NCBI RefSeq assembly: GCF_022436675.1
Contig: NZ_JAKUJZ010000002.1
Span: 1 to 64,000 of the forward strand
Direction of reading: 5' to 3'
From: Rheinheimera hassiensis
GTDB taxonomy: Bacteria > Pseudomonadota > Gammaproteobacteria > Enterobacterales > Alteromonadaceae
Length of the DNA stretch: 64,000 nucleotides
Shown here in pieces: positions 16,385 through 25,914 of this stretch. Below the pieces are notes generated by a model, which worked only from the letters and a program-made list of their open reading frames with translations, ran no database searches and was not told the origin of the DNA. Position numbers and translations under genes: made by a program. Position 1 is the stretch's first letter. Each line of letters opens with the position of its first letter.

Positions 16385-17592
16385 GCCTTATTTCTGTTGT
16401 GCCACTGCAACAAAGTTATAACCGGGATTTTTTACTGACGCATTGTCGCGATATTCTGGCGTTTTACACTCCCCGGTTAATAGATAGCAGCGGCGGCTTT
16501 TTCCATAATTATCTGGATGATGGCAGCCTGTTTAACCCCGGCTTTCGCCAGTTGGTCAGCAGCACGCGGCTGATTGTTAACTATGCCCGTGCATCGGTAG
16601 AGCTTAATCAGCCGGAGTATAAAGACGTGGTACTGCATGGCCTGCAGTATTTAGAGCAGGTGCATTACCAAAACGATAGCCAGTGCTACGCCTGGACGTT
16701 GCAGGATCATCAGCCGCTGGATATGACGCAGCAAGCCTATGGTTATGCTTTTGTGTTGCTGGCATACAGTGCAGTGCAGCAGGCAGGTATTGCACAGCGG
16801 CGCGCCAAAATTGCCGAAACCTATGACTTACTGGAACAGCGCTTCTGGCAGGCAGAATATGGCCTGTACGCCGATGAAATAAGCAGCGCTGGTGTGCTTA
16901 GCCCTTATCGTGGCCAAAACGCCAATATGCATCTGTGTGAGGCAATGCTGGCGGCTTATCAGGCCACTAATGAGCCGCGCTATTTAGCCCGGGCCAAATT
17001 GCTGGCTAACAATATTACCGTGCGCCAGGCCGCGCTTACCGGCGGCCAGGTGTGGGAGCATTACACTGAAAACTTCCTGCCCGATTGGGATTGCAACAAA
17101 GACGATCCGAAAAACCTGTACCGGCCCTGGGGCTTTCAGCCCGGCCATCAAACCGAGTGGGCCAAGTTGTTACTGCAGTTAAACCGGCTGGACACCGATC
17201 CTGCTCTTGTGACCAAAGCCCGTAGCCTGTTTGATATCGCTTTTAAAACCGCCTGGGATAGCGAATTCGGCGGCCTGGTCTATGGCTACGATGCGCAGGG
17301 TAACTGGTGTGACGACGACAAATACTTCTGGGTGCAAGCCGAAAGCTTCGCTGCCGCTGCCTTGCTGTACCAAACCACCGGCGCAGCGCAATACCTGAGC
17401 GCCTATCAGCAGCTTTGGCAGTACAGCTGGCAGCATATGGTTGACCATCGGTATGGCGCCTGGTACCGCTTGTTAAACCGGCAAAACCAGCGTTACAGCA
17501 ATGAAAAAAGCAGTGCCGGTGCCAAGTGTGATTATCACACTCTATGTGCCTGTTTTGATGTATTGGCAGCGATGCCAGCAGGGAGTAACTAA
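16381..17592 (+). CDS. AGE-family isomerase, probably mannose isomerase
   Basis: 403 residues forming the alpha6/alpha6 barrel of the N-acylglucosamine 2-epimerase family. Visible features include SSGGFFHNYLDDGS near residue 38, RLIVNYARA near 63, GQNANMHLCEAMLAAYQAT near 178 and WGFQPGHQTEWAKLLLQL near 243. The histidines in NMHLCE and PGHQTEW match the catalytic pair of YihS and mannose isomerases. Between a fructokinase and a sugar permease, and near a GH92 mannosidase, mannose to fructose isomerisation is the best reading; a cellobiose-epimerase-like role is less likely. Confidence 0.85.
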   Translation: MSLISVVPLQQSYNRDFLLTHCRDILAFYTPRLIDSSGGFFHNYLDDGSLFNPGFRQLVSSTRLIVNYARASVELNQPEYKDVVLHGLQYLEQVHYQNDSQCYAWTLQDHQPLDMTQQAYGYAFVLLAYSAVQQAGIAQRRAKIAETYDLLEQRFWQAEYGLYADEISSAGVLSPYRGQNANMHLCEAMLAAYQATNEPRYLARAKLLANNITVRQAALTGGQVWEHYTENFLPDWDCNKDDPKNLYRPWGFQPGHQTEWAKLLLQLNRLDTDPALVTKARSLFDIAFKTAWDSEFGGLVYGYDAQGNWCDDDKYFWVQAESFAAAALLYQTTGAAQYLSAYQQLWQYSWQHMVDHRYGAWYRLLNRQNQRYSNEKSSAGAKCDYHTLCACFDVLAAMPAGSN

Positions 17593-18836
17593 TGCAATTA
17601 TCCGGTTCTGCCTCATTAAAAACCAATCAATCAGCGATGAATGTCCGGCTGGCATTTTGGGCGATGACATCGCTGTTTTTTATCTGGGGTTTTATTACTG
17701 CGCTAAATGATATTTTGCTGCCATACCTCAAAGGCGCCTTTGCGCTGAGCTATCTGCAGGCGGGTTTAGTGCAGTTTTGCTTTTTTGGTGCCTATTTTGT
17801 CGTATCGCCACTGGCCGGAATATTACTGGAGCGTATTGGTTTTCAGCGCGGCATGGTGGTAGGGCTGCTAACTATGGCCGCCGGGGCGGCATTGTTTTAC
17901 CCGGCGGCGGCTCTGGGCTGGTATTGGTTTTTTCTGCTGGCGCTGTTTGTGCTGGCGGCGGGTATTACCGTGCTACAGGTGTCGGCCAACCCTTATGTGG
18001 CTGTGCTGGGCGATGAACGCCATGCTGCCAGCCGGCTTAATCTGGCGCAGGCGCTTAATTCGCTGGGCCATACCGCAGGGCCCTGGTTTGGCGCGGTGCT
18101 TATTTTATCGGCAGGTACAGTGGTTGGCGACGCCAGCTCGGTGCAGGGGCCTTACTTATTGCTGGCGGTAATACTTGTACTGGTGGCGTTATTGTTTATC
18201 TGGCTGCGTTTACCGGCACTGCAACAAAACGACACCAGCAGCAAAGCCGGTTTTGTCAGTCTTATGCGCACTTATCCGCAGCTACGTTTTGGTGTGGTGG
18301 CTATTTTTCTTTATGTTGGTGCTGAAGTGGCAGTAGGCAGCTATCTGGTCAGCTTGTTTATGCAGCTGGATATTGCGGGGATGGACAGAGTTGCCGCGGG
18401 CAAAATGGTGTCTTATTACTGGGGCGCGGCTATGGTGGGGCGTTTTATTGGCGCCGGCTTAATGCGCTTTATTGCGCCTGGTTACCTGTTGGCGGCTAAC
18501 GCCGTATTGGCCGTACTGATGATTATACTGGCGGTGAATAGTAATGGCGAAATCGCGATGTGGGCCATTCTGTCAGTGGGGCTGTTCAATTCTATTATGT
18601 TTCCAACTATTTTTACGCTGGCAATTCGTGGCCTGGGTGTACATACCGGCCGCGCTTCCGGCTATTTGTGTCAGGGCATTGTGGGGGGCGCGTTAATGCC
18701 GTTGCTGCAGGCCGGTGTAGCCGATGTATGGTCGTTGCAATGGAGTTTTCTGGTACCGGCCTGTGCTTATGTGTATATCGGCTGGTACGCCCTGGCAGGC
18801 AGTAAAGTCAAGGCTGTGCCGGACGCTAAAGCATAG
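17592..18836 (+). CDS. FucP-type MFS sugar:proton symporter
   Basis: 414 residues. The start overlaps the isomerase stop (TAATG), with AGGGAG upstream. Twelve transmembrane helices. The opening TSLFFIWGFITALNDILLPYLKG is the FucP-family signature, and VLQVSANPYVAVLG is the second landmark. FucP relatives carry fucose, galactose, glucose, mannose or GlcNAc across the inner membrane; here mannose is favoured by the operon. It is related to, but distinct from, the NagP-like permease at 32404. Confidence 0.88.
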   Translation: MQLSGSASLKTNQSAMNVRLAFWAMTSLFFIWGFITALNDILLPYLKGAFALSYLQAGLVQFCFFGAYFVVSPLAGILLERIGFQRGMVVGLLTMAAGAALFYPAAALGWYWFFLLALFVLAAGITVLQVSANPYVAVLGDERHAASRLNLAQALNSLGHTAGPWFGAVLILSAGTVVGDASSVQGPYLLLAVILVLVALLFIWLRLPALQQNDTSSKAGFVSLMRTYPQLRFGVVAIFLYVGAEVAVGSYLVSLFMQLDIAGMDRVAAGKMVSYYWGAAMVGRFIGAGLMRFIAPGYLLAANAVLAVLMIILAVNSNGEIAMWAILSVGLFNSIMFPTIFTLAIRGLGVHTGRASGYLCQGIVGGALMPLLQAGVADVWSLQWSFLVPACAYVYIGWYALAGSKVKAVPDAKA

Positions 18837-18858
18837 ATAGACAACTGTGCTGAATACT

Positions 18859-18872
18859 TGATACCGGTGTCA
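18859..18872. promoter_or_regulatory. Imperfect CCGG-type LacI operator-like site
   Basis: TGATACCGGTGTCA differs by one base from the palindrome TGACACCGGTGTCA found at 19005. It lies about 145 bp upstream of the perfect site and could serve as an auxiliary operator. Confidence 0.45.
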
Positions 18873-19002
18873 TTTATGTGGCTTGTCAGCTGGGAAAGCC
18901 AGCGTTACCGGGCAGTAAGATGGCAGTAACCGGGGAGTTACTGCGTTGTTCAGCAAGTTTGACAGATTTTTGCTTAGATATTTAAGTAAAAAACGATAAC
19001 TA

Positions 19003-19020
19003 ATTGACACCGGTGTCAAT
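19003..19020. promoter_or_regulatory. CCGG-type LacI operator upstream of the first TonB receptor
   Basis: ATTGACACCGGTGTCAAT is a perfect 18-bp palindrome 47 bases before the receptor start. It contains TTGACA, which may double as a -35 element. The same core occurs at 52242-52257 and 57303-57318. Confidence 0.75.
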
Positions 19021-19067
19021 GGTTGTTTAAGGTGAAAACGCTCGTAAAATAATCAACAGGGGTAGAC

Positions 19068-21773
19068 ATGAAAAATTATAAAAAAAGCACCATGTCGCTG
19101 GCCATCCTGGCGGCATTAACCGCAAGTATGCACAGCACGGTGTTAGCACAAGAAGCAGAACAGGCAACTAATGAAGAAGTTGAAATTATTGCCGTTAAAG
19201 GTTTTCGCAGCTCGGTGATCCGGGCAAAAGATATCAAACGCGATTCGATGATTGCGCAGGATTCGATAGTGGCAGAAGATATTGCCGACTTTCCGGATCT
19301 GAACCTGGCCGACTCACTGCAGCGGGTGCCGGGTGTGGCCATTACCCGCGAAGGTGGCGAAGGGCGGCAGATTTCACTGCGGGGCCTGGGGCCGGATTTT
19401 ACCCGGGTGCAGGTAAATGGCATGGAGGCGTTGGGTATTTCGTCGTCGCCAATGGACAGCCGCGGTGCAGTTGGCCGCTCAAGGGCTTTCGACTTTAATA
19501 TTTTCGCCTCAGAGCTGTTTAACCAAATTGATGTGAAAAAATCTTACTCTGCCGATCAGGAAGAAGGCGGCATTGGTGGTACGGTAAATTTACGCACTGC
19601 CAAACCGTTTGATTATGATGGTTTTCAGGGCGCAGTAGCCGGGCAGTTAGGCACCAACACTAATACCGACAGTAAAGATCCGCGTTTTGCCGGTATGTTA
19701 TCCAACACCTGGGGCAACTTTGGTGCGCTGGCTTCTGTAGCCTACAGTAAAAAAGAATCACGCGAGATGGGGTATAACACCTATCGCTGGCGCAAAGTCA
19801 GAGCAGCCAATATCAGCGACAGCGTTGACGCGGGCGATGCCGCAGAAGCGGCTAATGGTAATGTCTGGTTTGCCCGAGGTAACCGTTATTCAGTATGGGA
19901 CAACGAGCAACAGCGTTTGGGCGTAACCACTGCGCTGCAATACCGGCCAAGTAATGATCTGAAGTTTGCACTGGAATATATGTACGGCAAGCTGGAAAAC
20001 GAGCTGGACGAGCATCATATTTCTACCGGTGGTACCAGCAGCACTGCGCTGGGCCGGATTGAGGAGCTGGAAGTTCTCGACAATAACGGCGATCTGGAGG
20101 CGGTATATGCCCGCTTCAGTAACTCGACTGTCCGCACGGAAAACCGCTCAGACTACAACGAGTCTATTTTTCAGCAACTGACATTTAATACCGACTGGCA
20201 AATTACCGATAATCTTGGTGTTAAGTTTCAGCTGGGTACCAGCACCTCTGACTACAACCAACCCAGATTAGACAAAGTTAACTTAACCCGCCGCGGCGGT
20301 ATTACCACCGACTTTACTCAGGATCGGTTTTACGGTGTTAATACCTACGACTTTGACCCGACAGCGCTGGATGGCTGGACAGTAAAAGATCTGTACTTCC
20401 GTGAAGATTATATCGCCACCGATTTTGACAATGCCAAAGCAGATTTTGATTATGCCTTTGATAACGGCGGCATTTTAACTTTTGGTGCCAATTACAAAAA
20501 GTTTAAAAACAGCGGTAACATGCGTGAAGACGGCGGTTATGCTGAAAATAAAGCCACACCGCTAAATAACGGTATCAATACCATTTCTGATGCTGTCACC
20601 AGTGTTTACTCTGAGCACCCGAATATGTCGTGGTTGCAGGCAGATGTACGGGCATTGCAGGCATTTTATGGCCTGGAAGATTTAAAGCTGGGTGAAGATA
20701 AAATTATCCAGACTAACTCTTACACGGTAGAAGAAGAAACCAGCAGTTTATACACCCAGTATTACTGGGAATCGCTGATTGGCGGTAAAACATTACGCGG
20801 TACTGTTGGTGCGCGTTACTATGAAACCACGCTGACATCCAGCGGTGTGTCTAACGGACAGGATATCGTTATTGAGCGCGATTACTCAGGTGTGCTGCCA
20901 ACATTAAACCTGGTGTACGAGCTGGGCGATGATTTACTGTTGCGCTTCAGCGCAGGTAAAAACCTGACGCGGCCTGCATTAAGTGCCATTTCGGTGTCGG
21001 CCAATGTGGCACAAATGACGGGTTCTCCGGGCGAAGTGGGCCGTATCGCCATTGGTAACCCTGATTTAAAGCCGTTTGAATCGACCAACTTCGATTTAGC
21101 GCTGGAATATTACTTTGAAGGTGTCGGCTCGTTATCAGCGGCGGTATTTCATAAAGATATTGAAAACTTTATTGTGACTGAATCCGTAACCGTGCCATAC
21201 AGTGAACTGGGCTTGCCGGCGTCACTGCTGCCTACCGGCGCGACAGTGGATTCACTGTTTAACGTTACCTCACCGCAAAACTCTGATGCGTCAAAAATTA
21301 AAGGTGCAGAGTTAGCGTTTCAGCGCGATCTGGACTTTTTACCGGCGCCGTTCAACCAGTTGGGTGTTATTGCAAACTATACCTGGGTAGATGGCACTAC
21401 GCTGTACCGCAACGTGCAGGGCTCGGGTGAGAACCAGGAGAAAAGCTTCCCGGGCCTGTCGAAACAGAGCTACAACTTTACGCTGTATTATGAATCTGAC
21501 AGCTGGGGCGCCCGTATTGCCGCTGCACACCGCAGTAAATACATCAGCGCAGTTGAAGGCGGCTTAGCTGACGAAGATGAGCGTGGTTTCCATGACACCA
21601 CCTACTTCGATTTCTCAGCATTTTACCAAATCACTGACTCGCTGAAATTTACTCTGGAAGCGATTAACCTGACTAACCAACGTGAAGTGCAGTACAGTGA
21701 TTCCAGTGAACGGCCTTACAACACCACCACCAGCGGCCGCACTTACATGGCGGGTTTAAGCTATAAGTTTTGA
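19068..21773 (+). CDS. TonB-dependent outer-membrane receptor
   Basis: 901 residues. A signal peptide (about 1-28, ending TVLAQE) is followed by a TonB-box-like region (EEVEIIAVKGFRSS). The plug domain has IADFPDLNLADSLQRVPGVAITREGGEGRQISLRGLGPDFTRVQVNG, and the 22-strand barrel ends with the terminal aromatic YMAGLSYKF. This is the carbohydrate-type receptor group common in Alteromonadales, taking up oligosaccharides with TonB energy. It has its own operator of the CCGG type and a strong terminator after it. The substrate may be that of the ABC/ThuA loci carrying the same operator (inference). Confidence 0.9.
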   Translation: MKNYKKSTMSLAILAALTASMHSTVLAQEAEQATNEEVEIIAVKGFRSSVIRAKDIKRDSMIAQDSIVAEDIADFPDLNLADSLQRVPGVAITREGGEGRQISLRGLGPDFTRVQVNGMEALGISSSPMDSRGAVGRSRAFDFNIFASELFNQIDVKKSYSADQEEGGIGGTVNLRTAKPFDYDGFQGAVAGQLGTNTNTDSKDPRFAGMLSNTWGNFGALASVAYSKKESREMGYNTYRWRKVRAANISDSVDAGDAAEAANGNVWFARGNRYSVWDNEQQRLGVTTALQYRPSNDLKFALEYMYGKLENELDEHHISTGGTSSTALGRIEELEVLDNNGDLEAVYARFSNSTVRTENRSDYNESIFQQLTFNTDWQITDNLGVKFQLGTSTSDYNQPRLDKVNLTRRGGITTDFTQDRFYGVNTYDFDPTALDGWTVKDLYFREDYIATDFDNAKADFDYAFDNGGILTFGANYKKFKNSGNMREDGGYAENKATPLNNGINTISDAVTSVYSEHPNMSWLQADVRALQAFYGLEDLKLGEDKIIQTNSYTVEEETSSLYTQYYWESLIGGKTLRGTVGARYYETTLTSSGVSNGQDIVIERDYSGVLPTLNLVYELGDDLLLRFSAGKNLTRPALSAISVSANVAQMTGSPGEVGRIAIGNPDLKPFESTNFDLALEYYFEGVGSLSAAVFHKDIENFIVTESVTVPYSELGLPASLLPTGATVDSLFNVTSPQNSDASKIKGAELAFQRDLDFLPAPFNQLGVIANYTWVDGTTLYRNVQGSGENQEKSFPGLSKQSYNFTLYYESDSWGARIAAAHRSKYISAVEGGLADEDERGFHDTTYFDFSAFYQITDSLKFTLEAINLTNQREVQYSDSSERPYNTTTSGRTYMAGLSYKF

Positions 21774-21801
21774 TTTACTGAACTAAGCTTTCATCGCTGC
21801 T

Positions 21802-21859
21802 AAAGCCTGCACCAGAGCCAGATAAAATGATCTCGGCACTGGTTCAGGCTTTGTTTTTT
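21802..21859 (+). terminator. Intrinsic terminator after the first TonB receptor
   Basis: AAAGCCTG plus CACCAG pair with CTGGTT plus CAGGCTTT across a loop of about 23 bases, followed by TTTTTT. It separates the receptor from the LacI gene. Confidence 0.8.
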
Positions 21860-21955
21860 GTGTAACTTAAGCTGTTGTAAGCAGAAAGATATTTGGACAG
21901 CTGGCGGGCACCGGTATACAGTCGGTTAATCACGCTGCATGCTTAGTTAATCTTA

Positions 21956-22987
21956 ATGGACGCTATGTCGAGCAAAAAACCTACCATCAAAGATGTGGCC
22001 CGCCTCGCCGGGGTGTCGTTTAAAACGGTGTCCCGGGTGGTCAATAACGAAGCCTGGGTCAGTGATGACATTAAAACCAGAGTGCAGGCAGTTATTGCCC
22101 AGCTGAATTATCAGCCCAACCGCACGGCGCGGCTAATGCGCACAGCGCCGTTTTCGCTGGCGTTTGTTTACGATAACCCCAACAGCCACTACGTAATAGA
22201 AATGCAAAACGGCATTTTATCGCAGTGCCGCCAGAAGGGCTTTGAGCTGGTTATCCACCCGACAGATTCTCATTCTGGCCAGGTGCTGCAGGAGCTAACC
22301 ACCATTATTGGCAGTAATCAGGTTGGTGGAGTGATTTTGACGCCGCCACTGTCAGAAAACCGTGAGCTGGTGCAGCAACTGCTGGCCCAACAGGCCAAAG
22401 TAGTGCGTATAGTGTCAGGCTCTGCACCACCGGATGATCTGTGTCCGACAATTTATGTCGACGATGAACAAGCCGGTTTTAGTATCACCCGGCATTTGCT
22501 GACACAAGGCCACCGGCGCATTGCTTTTTTGGGCTATCACAAAGATCACCAGTCTTCACTGGGCCGCTATCGTGGTTATTGCGCCGCGCTGCACGAGGCC
22601 GGGTTAACAGTGTCAGAGCAACTGGTGATCACCGGTGATTTTACCTTTGACTCCGGTGTCGCCATGACCGAACAGCTATTACAACGCGGCGACAAGCCCA
22701 GCGCATTGTTTGGCTGTAATGATGAAATTGCCGCCGGTGCTTTATTTACCGCCCGTATGCACCAACTTGCGGTACCACAAGACTTATCGATAGTGGGCTT
22801 TGAAAACAGCCCGTTCTCGCGCCAAACCTGGCCAAGGTTAACCACAGTGCATCAACCCAATGCAGAAATAGCGGCCAAAGCTGCTGATTTACTGATTGGC
22901 TTAATGCTGGAATCGGAACAGCACAGTGAACATTGCGGCTTTGAGCTGCAGTTGGTATTACGTGACTCTGTATCTTTGTTGTCATAA
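21956..22987 (+). CDS. LacI-family regulator, probably of the GlcNAc genes (NagR-like)
   Basis: 343 residues from ATG 21956 (ATG 21965 is also possible; no strong ribosome site for either). The helix-turn-helix is TIKDVARLAGVSFKTVSRVVNNE and the hinge helix region follows with YQPNRTARLMRT. A periplasmic-binding-protein-like effector domain fills the rest (GSNQVGGVILTPPL, RIAFLGY, PSALFGCNDEIAAGAL). It sits immediately upstream of the second TonB receptor and the GlcNAc operon, with two ACGT-centred operators in the gap, so it most likely controls them. Confidence 0.88.
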   Translation: MDAMSSKKPTIKDVARLAGVSFKTVSRVVNNEAWVSDDIKTRVQAVIAQLNYQPNRTARLMRTAPFSLAFVYDNPNSHYVIEMQNGILSQCRQKGFELVIHPTDSHSGQVLQELTTIIGSNQVGGVILTPPLSENRELVQQLLAQQAKVVRIVSGSAPPDDLCPTIYVDDEQAGFSITRHLLTQGHRRIAFLGYHKDHQSSLGRYRGYCAALHEAGLTVSEQLVITGDFTFDSGVAMTEQLLQRGDKPSALFGCNDEIAAGALFTARMHQLAVPQDLSIVGFENSPFSRQTWPRLTTVHQPNAEIAAKAADLLIGLMLESEQHSEHCGFELQLVLRDSVSLLS

Positions 22988-23026
22988 CCTGTCATTTTTA
23001 AAGTAAAAACAAGGGCTTAAAATTCA

Positions 23027-23064
23027 TGTCAACGTTGTCATATTTTTAATTGACAACGTTGACA
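23027..23064. promoter_or_regulatory. Paired ACGT-type LacI operators
   Basis: TGTCAACGTTGTCA at 23027-23040 and its exact reverse complement TGACAACGTTGACA at 23051-23064. Starts are 24 bp apart. The second contains a TTGACA hexamer (23050-23055) usable as -35. They precede the second TonB receptor by about 110 bp. Confidence 0.75.
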
Positions 23065-23173
23065 GTGCGATGCTAATTTGAACTCAGAGTGATGAATAAA
23101 TCACCGCTCAGTAAGCTCTGGAACATAGGAAAAACGTTCAACAAACTATAATTAGCAACGAGAGAGCGCAGGT

Positions 23174-25834
23174 ATGAACAGGTTGAAGCAGCACAAATTA
23201 GGTAAAAAAACAGTTATTGCATCGATTCTGGCGTCGTTATTATTTCCGGCGGTGGCACAGGAGCAAGTAGAAGATAAACCATCCGACGACGATAATTATG
23301 AAGTTATTTCTGTCACTTTCCGTGGCAGTTTAGTTGCGGCGGCAGATATTAAACGTCAGGACACCAAAGTAACTGATGCTATTACTACTGAAGACATCGG
23401 TAAATTCCCCAGCGAAAACATTGCTGAAGCTATTCAGCGTATTCCTGGTGTGCAAATTTCTAACGTAAACGGTCGTGGCTCAACAATCAGTGTGCGTGGC
23501 CTGGGTTCGCAATATGCACGCACCACCCTGAACGGCCAGACAATGGCCAGCGCCGATTTTACCAGTGGTTTTCGGTTTGACATTATTCAGACTGAACTGG
23601 CATCGTTGATTGAGGTAATCAAATCTCCTACAGCTGACATGGACACCGGCGGTTTATCCGGCACCATTAATATTGATACCGCCTCGCCTTTGTCTTTCAG
23701 AGAGCAAAAAATTCTGGTCTCGGCCAACGGCCAGTATTCAGAATTTTCACCCAGCGGTGATGTTACACCCAAAGCCAATTTTACCTATATTGACCAGTTT
23801 GCCGATAACACCGTGGGTGTGTTGCTGAATATGGGGTATCAGCAGTTAGACGACCGGGTAGATAACCTCTGGATGGACCGCTGGTTCGTTGATGCACAGG
23901 ACGATGTTACGCCGCGCCGGCCACGGTATCGCCGCATTGACCGTGAAACCGACCGCACGCTGTTTAATGGTACCCTGCAGTGGCGGCCCGGCAACGAATT
24001 TGAAGCTAAATTTACAGCCGTGTATGCCGGCGATGACACCAAACAGGATCTGAACCAGCAGGTGTTTTTGTTCAATGAAAACCAGATCACCCGTTTAGGT
24101 GCTGCTGAAAATGGCGTGTATAACCAGATCCAAATTAATAACTTTACCACGGAAAATAACCGCCAGTTGGAAGAGAAAGACGCAAAATCAGAGGCTTACA
24201 CCCTTGAATTGGATTACGACTGGAACGACTGGGCCTTTAGCAGCGTGCTGCATTACACCGCAGGCAAAGCGGTACATGATGAAGAAGCGGCGATATTAGC
24301 GACGGTAATTTCCCAGGCTACGCTGGATATCTCGAACCCGTCGAACGTGGTGTTTAATGTTGCTGAAAACTTAGCCGATCCGGCGCTGTATCCTGCGGTA
24401 ATGCCGCGTAATGAATACCCCAATGGTGCCAGCCGTCAGATGGAGTCAGACGAAACCGCAGTGCAGTTTGATGCCACCCGTCTGCTGGATTGGCACGGTT
24501 TTACCAGTATTTCTACCGGCGTGAAATACCGTAAAGAAACACTGGAGCGTGAAGTTTACCGTACCGACCGTGCTGCAATTGGTGATGCCGATCCGGCAGA
24601 TTTACCGTCGATGGCTGAGTATGGTTATCTGGTAACGGATTTTCTTGATAACCAGATGAGTATCCCGCACAGCTGGATAGCACCCAATATTCAGGCCTAC
24701 CGTGATGCACTGGTGGCAGAAGGCGTAACAGTACCAACATTGTTTGCTGCTCAGTCCAGCTATTCAATGGAGCGGCAAATTACCTCGGCCTATCTGATGG
24801 CTAATTTTGAAACCGAAGTATTTGGTTTGGCACTGCGCGGCAATTTTGGTGGCCGTTACGAGCAAACCAAGCGTGATGTAAACACTTATCTGACCGGTGA
24901 CACTCACCCGGATAACGAAGAAATTAAACTGGCGATAGGTGAAATTACCCAAAGCTATGATTACAACAACTTCCTGCCAAGTGCTAACTTTGTGCTGGCA
25001 CTGAACGATGATATGCAGGTGCGTCTGGCTGCTGCCAAGGTATTGGTAAGGCCCATTTTAACCTCCAGCACCCAATTAGCTCCGTCGGAAACCTCCGGGG
25101 CAAACTCGGTTGGCAGCCGCACTTACACGGTAAACCTGGGCCAGCCAGAGCTAAAAGCTCTGACGGCGAATCAGCTGGATTTAGGCTGGGAGTGGTATTA
25201 CAGCGAGGGTGATTCGTTAACGGTAAACCTGTTTCAGAAAGATATTAAAAACGGCACCGTCAGTGAGCTGGTGTGTCCGGCGCAATACAATGGTACAGCA
25301 CTGGGTATGGCCGGTTCAGAATGCGTTGACAACAGCGGCAATATTTATGACATCACCGCCATTTACAACGACAGCTCAACGCTGACGGTAAAAGGCTACG
25401 AAATTGGCTGGAACCAGGGGCTGGATAACCTGTTACCGGTGGCCGGTTTTGGTTTAAGTTCTAACTATACCCGCATTCTGGTAGACGAAAGCGAAGGTTT
25501 TACCCTGAGCAATTCCTCTGAGCAAACCTGGAATATTACCGCCTACTGGGAAAACGAGGAATTCAGTGCCCGCGTAGCACTGAACCATCGTAGCCCTTAT
25601 GTTCAGGACAGCAGCGATGCATTTTTTGCCCGTGAAGGCCGGGTGGTAAACGGCCGTAATCAGGTAGATTTGCTGTTAGGCTGGACCATCAGCGATCAGT
25701 GGTCGATGCGTTTTGGCGCACTTAACGTAACCGGTAAAGATGAAGAAGCCTACCGCGATGAGCAAACCCGTGCCTGGCAAACCACCAGTGTTATCGGCCG
25801 CAGCTACTATCTGGGTGTAAGCTTTAACCTGTAA
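23174..25834 (+). CDS. TonB-dependent receptor, probably for GlcNAc oligosaccharides
   Basis: 886 residues. Signal peptide to about residue 28 (LFPAVAQEQ). The plug shows ITTEDIGKFPSENIAEAIQRIPGVQISNVNGRG, then STISVRGLGSQYARTTLNGQ. A large beta-barrel ends RSYYLGVSFNL with C-terminal aromatic and Leu. Position ahead of GH89, NagX, GlcNAc kinase, NagB-II, NagA and NagP, and under GlcNAc-type operators, makes uptake of a GlcNAc-containing glycan the best guess. Related to but clearly different from the receptor at 19068. Confidence 0.9.
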   Translation: MNRLKQHKLGKKTVIASILASLLFPAVAQEQVEDKPSDDDNYEVISVTFRGSLVAAADIKRQDTKVTDAITTEDIGKFPSENIAEAIQRIPGVQISNVNGRGSTISVRGLGSQYARTTLNGQTMASADFTSGFRFDIIQTELASLIEVIKSPTADMDTGGLSGTINIDTASPLSFREQKILVSANGQYSEFSPSGDVTPKANFTYIDQFADNTVGVLLNMGYQQLDDRVDNLWMDRWFVDAQDDVTPRRPRYRRIDRETDRTLFNGTLQWRPGNEFEAKFTAVYAGDDTKQDLNQQVFLFNENQITRLGAAENGVYNQIQINNFTTENNRQLEEKDAKSEAYTLELDYDWNDWAFSSVLHYTAGKAVHDEEAAILATVISQATLDISNPSNVVFNVAENLADPALYPAVMPRNEYPNGASRQMESDETAVQFDATRLLDWHGFTSISTGVKYRKETLEREVYRTDRAAIGDADPADLPSMAEYGYLVTDFLDNQMSIPHSWIAPNIQAYRDALVAEGVTVPTLFAAQSSYSMERQITSAYLMANFETEVFGLALRGNFGGRYEQTKRDVNTYLTGDTHPDNEEIKLAIGEITQSYDYNNFLPSANFVLALNDDMQVRLAAAKVLVRPILTSSTQLAPSETSGANSVGSRTYTVNLGQPELKALTANQLDLGWEWYYSEGDSLTVNLFQKDIKNGTVSELVCPAQYNGTALGMAGSECVDNSGNIYDITAIYNDSSTLTVKGYEIGWNQGLDNLLPVAGFGLSSNYTRILVDESEGFTLSNSSEQTWNITAYWENEEFSARVALNHRSPYVQDSSDAFFAREGRVVNGRNQVDLLLGWTISDQWSMRFGALNVTGKDEEAYRDEQTRAWQTTSVIGRSYYLGVSFNL

Positions 25835-25847
25835 TACTTCGTAAAAA

Positions 25848-25876
25848 CAGCAGCCTGCCGCCTGGGGCAGGCGCTG
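25848..25876 (+). terminator. Hairpin between TonB receptor and GH89 (attenuator-like)
   Basis: CAGC-GCCTGCC pairs with GGCAGGC-GCTG around a six-base loop, immediately downstream of the receptor stop. No long T-run follows, so it may stabilise or attenuate the transcript rather than end it, leaving the receptor more abundant than the downstream enzymes. Confidence 0.55.
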
Positions 25877-25914
25877 TGTTGTGCATTATAACGATGATAA
25901 TAAAAGGACATCCC

